From NCBI GenBank assembly GCA_937873285.1, contig CALMNV010000246.1, positions 1 through 7,385 of the forward strand: DNA of 7,385 bases, written 5' to 3'. Source of the stretch: an uncultured Intrasporangium sp. Its GTDB lineage: Bacteria > Actinomycetota > Actinomycetes > Actinomycetales > Dermatophilaceae. The notes beneath the pieces are model-generated. The model had not been told where the DNA came from. It did not search any database and saw only the letters and a list, made by a program, of their open reading frames with translations. Positions 5,876-7,385 of the stretch are shown piece by piece. Within the stretch, counting starts at the first letter, position 1; every line of letters starts with the position of its first letter. A program made the translations under genes and the position numbers.

Positions 5876-5900
5876 ATACCCGGGAACGGGCGAGGCATGC
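5876..5900 (-). promoter_or_regulatory. Candidate SigB/SigF-like promoter upstream of the ChaB-like gene
   Basis: On the minus strand GCAT (5900-5897), 15 bases, then GGGTAT (5881-5876) fits the relaxed Streptomyces SigB pattern GNNT-N14-16-GGGTAC/T, though not the strict GTTT. The predicted start is about 30-35 bases before the ATG at 5836. The -35 element lies within a palindrome (5892-5903), which lowers specificity. Apart from 870-875, this is the only intergenic GGGTAC/T hexamer I found in the window. Confidence 0.4.
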
Positions 5901-5921
5901 CTCTCCCGGGGGGCCACCCCC
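5879..5921. repeat. Inverted repeats between the 138-residue gene and the ChaB-like gene
   Basis: Three nested or adjacent symmetries occur here. GAGGCATGCCTC (5892-5903) is a perfect 12-base palindrome. CCCGGGA (5879-5885) pairs with TCCCGGG (5904-5910). GGGGG (5909-5913) pairs with CCCCC (5917-5921) just past the stop of the 138-residue gene. They could be a terminator for that gene or an operator for the ChaB-like gene. No T-tract is present, so I do not call a terminator. Confidence 0.45.
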
Positions 5922-5922
5922 T

Positions 5923-6339
5923 TCAGGTCAGCGTGAGCAACGCCCGCGCGTAGGCGCACTCGGCGTCGACGTCGGTGACTCGCGTGATGTCCGCGTCCGA
6001 GTCGGCGTCGGCGGCGTGTGGAGCGAGCAGGGCCACGGTCCAGGACGAGCCGTCCCGGGAGAGCCGACGGAACCGGTCGCCGAGAAGCGCCCGCAGCTGG
6101 TCCTCACGCGGCAGCCACAGGGCGGTGTCGAGCGTGACGGAGTCGAGCGCCCACTCCGTGGTGCCGTTGAAGCCGAGCAACGGCTGGCCGTGATAGCTGT
6201 GCACGTCCACGGTCAGCTCGCTGATCCAGAACACCTCGCCCGCCACCCCGGGCTGGTCGATGGTGAACCGGTCTCCGGGCTGCGGCTCCCACAGCACACC
6301 ACCGGCCACGAGGCGGCGGGCCAGGTCGATGGTGATCAT
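5923..6339 (-). CDS. Conserved actinobacterial protein of unknown function
   Basis: This 138-residue soluble protein has no signal peptide or membrane segment and is acidic overall. I recognise a pattern common in actinobacterial genomes: N-terminal IDLARRL, then WEPQPGDRF (17-25), EVFWISELTVDVH (35-47), GFNGTTEWALDSV (56-68), LWLPREDQLRALLGDRF (74-90) and a C-terminal AYARALL. Relatives are, as I recall, sometimes labelled as pilus assembly CpaE. Nothing here supports that name, as there is no P-loop or receiver domain and the protein is far too short. The function is unknown. An Ala/Asp-rich stretch (about 109-126) is a variable loop. The ATG at 6339 has no strong ribosome site. It lies 36 bases after the beta-propeller gene in the same direction and may be read from its transcript. 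Confidence 0.8.
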   Translation of the reverse strand: MITIDLARRLVAGGVLWEPQPGDRFTIDQPGVAGEVFWISELTVDVHSYHGQPLLGFNGTTEWALDSVTLDTALWLPREDQLRALLGDRFRRLSRDGSSWTVALLAPHAADADSDADITRVTDVDAECAYARALLTLT

Positions 6340-6375
6340 GGCACCACGCTACGACCCCGGCCCGCCGACCGGTGC

Positions 6376-7385
6376 TCAGCGCTTGAGGAGGAAGAGCGAG
6401 CGGTCGCCCCAACGCACCCCGTCGAGCGAGGGGCCGCTGATCCGCACCGGAGCGCCCACTGCGGCGCCGTTCGTCCAGCCCACGCGGTAGAGCGAGCCGT
6501 CCACCGTGGACGCGTAGTAGAAGTAGCCACCGGTGACGAACGCGCCGCGGGCGTCGCGGAGGTTCACGCTGCTCGACGCGACGAAGGTGCGCTCGTCGAC
6601 GATGCCGCTGTCGGGGGAGAACCAGCGCCACCGCAGCTGCCCGCTGCGCGCCAGGGTGTAGTAGAGCCGGCCGTCGGCGTAGAACATGCTCGTCAGGTCG
6701 GGGATCTGGCCGTAGAGGGTGGGCAGCCTGCCGTTGAAGGTGCCGCCCAGATTGTCGCTCACCGTGGCCCAGGCGGGGTCGTGATAGGGGTTGATCTTCA
6801 CCGCCGGGCCCCATGTGTCGCCCGTGAACGTCCGCGAGTAGAGGAAGCCGTCGGTGGCAAGGGCGTAGAACACCTTGTTGCCGACCATGAAGGCCCCTCG
6901 TGTCTGCGACCACGGCACTCCCCCGCCCGGCGCGGGGGCCGGCGCGGCGCTGACGCCCGTCGTGGTCAGTCCGACCCGGTAGAGCTGGTCAGACGCCGAC
7001 CCCCCGACCGACCCGCCGCGAAAGACCGACCCCGGCAGGGTGCCGACGGTCGTCTCCGCGAGCGGCTGCCCACCGGCATACGGGAAGAGGGCGATCTTCC
7101 TGCGCAGGTAGGCCCGGTTGCCGATGTAGTCGGTGTTCGAGCCGATCCAGAGGCCCTCGGCCGTGGCGAGGAGGGCGTAGACCGCCTTGCCGGGAGGGTT
7201 GCGCCCGGGGTTCCACTGCAGCGGGCGCCCGCTGGCCGGGTCGAGCGCGACCAGGCCCGGACGCGGCACGGCTCCCGGGCCGGCGAAGTCGGAGCCGAAG
7301 GGGTTGTTGGCCCACCGCTGGTGGCCGCCGACGTAGACGGCGTTGCTCGTGATCTCGGTGCCCCAGACGGTGTCGCCGCCGGTCT
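6376..7385 (-). CDS. C-terminal part of a beta-propeller protein, probably secreted (runs off the window)
   Basis: The reading frame is open from the right edge to the TGA at 6376-6378, giving 335 visible residues. The true start lies beyond 7385; a GTG at 7269 is an internal codon, because the 38 residues before it (TVWGTEITSNAVYVGGHQRW and onward) continue the family sequence. The first part (VPRPGLVALDPASGRPLQWN, AEGLWIGSNTDYIG) matches repeats in actinobacterial cell-surface propeller proteins that often also carry PKD or Ig-like domains. Further on come blade-like units rich in Tyr and Gly: FYALATDGFLYSRTFTGD, LYYTLARSGQLRWRWF and FYYASTVDGSLYRVGW. The protein ends in WGDRSLFLLKR with no sortase signal or membrane anchor. 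It is probably exported, but the signal peptide lies outside the window. The ligand or substrate is unknown. Confidence 0.8.
   Translation of the reverse strand, partial: TGGDTVWGTEITSNAVYVGGHQRWANNPFGSDFAGPGAVPRPGLVALDPASGRPLQWNPGRNPPGKAVYALLATAEGLWIGSNTDYIGNRAYLRRKIALFPYAGGQPLAETTVGTLPGSVFRGGSVGGSASDQLYRVGLTTTGVSAAPAPAPGGGVPWSQTRGAFMVGNKVFYALATDGFLYSRTFTGDTWGPAVKINPYHDPAWATVSDNLGGTFNGRLPTLYGQIPDLTSMFYADGRLYYTLARSGQLRWRWFSPDSGIVDERTFVASSSVNLRDARGAFVTGGYFYYASTVDGSLYRVGWTNGAAVGAPVRISGPSLDGVRWGDRSLFLLKR

Noticed and set aside
5908..5921. GGGGG/CCCCC hairpin after the 138-residue gene as a rho-independent terminator
   Set aside because: It has a short stem, a 3-base loop and no T-tract; it is kept only as part of an inverted-repeat feature.

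Overview
The window is very GC-rich (I estimate about 72%), uses many GTG starts, has strong purine-rich Shine-Dalgarno sites and short overlaps between genes. Together with the protein families present this points to a high-GC actinobacterium, plausibly a member of Micrococcales such as an Intrasporangiaceae relative; the taxon is inferred, not demonstrated. I see no rRNA, tRNA, CRISPR array, insertion sequence or integrase.

Layout. Positions 30-818 (-) encode a solute-binding lipoprotein that stops about 150-190 residues short of its family length. Positions 983-1822 (-) encode a complete SigB/SigF/SigG-type stress sigma factor. Divergent from it, 1992-3512 (+) encodes a 506-residue protein that joins all three parts of a partner-switching regulator in one chain: a SpoIIE/RsbU-type phosphatase domain, an RsbW-like ATPase domain and an RsbV-like STAS domain. 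An alpha/beta hydrolase (3509-4279, +) overlaps its stop codon by 4 bases. Convergent to these is a minus-strand group: the C-terminal part of a secreted beta-propeller protein (6376 to beyond the right edge), a conserved 138-residue protein of unknown function (5923-6339), a ChaB-like protein with a Rho_N-like tail (5414-5836) and an NAD-dependent epimerase (4327-5394) whose start codon is unclear.

How it may work together. The central block looks like a compact general-stress locus. The sigma factor sits beside a one-protein partner switch whose domain order matches the phosphatase-kinase-antagonist part of mycobacterial Rv1364c but lacks the sensor domain. The coupled hydrolase recalls the Bacillus RsbQ-RsbP pair. 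Unusually, by manual alignment each of the three fused domains lacks residues that its chemistry needs: two metal-binding Asp in the phosphatase, the N-box Asn in the ATPase, and the phosphorylated Ser in STAS. The protein may therefore act as a scaffold or binding decoy rather than a working switch. A consensus SigF-type promoter (GTTT-N15-GGGTAC) lies directly upstream of the lipoprotein gene next to the sigma gene. A weaker match lies upstream of the ChaB-like gene. This suggests that this sigma factor, or a paralogue, controls genes in the window.
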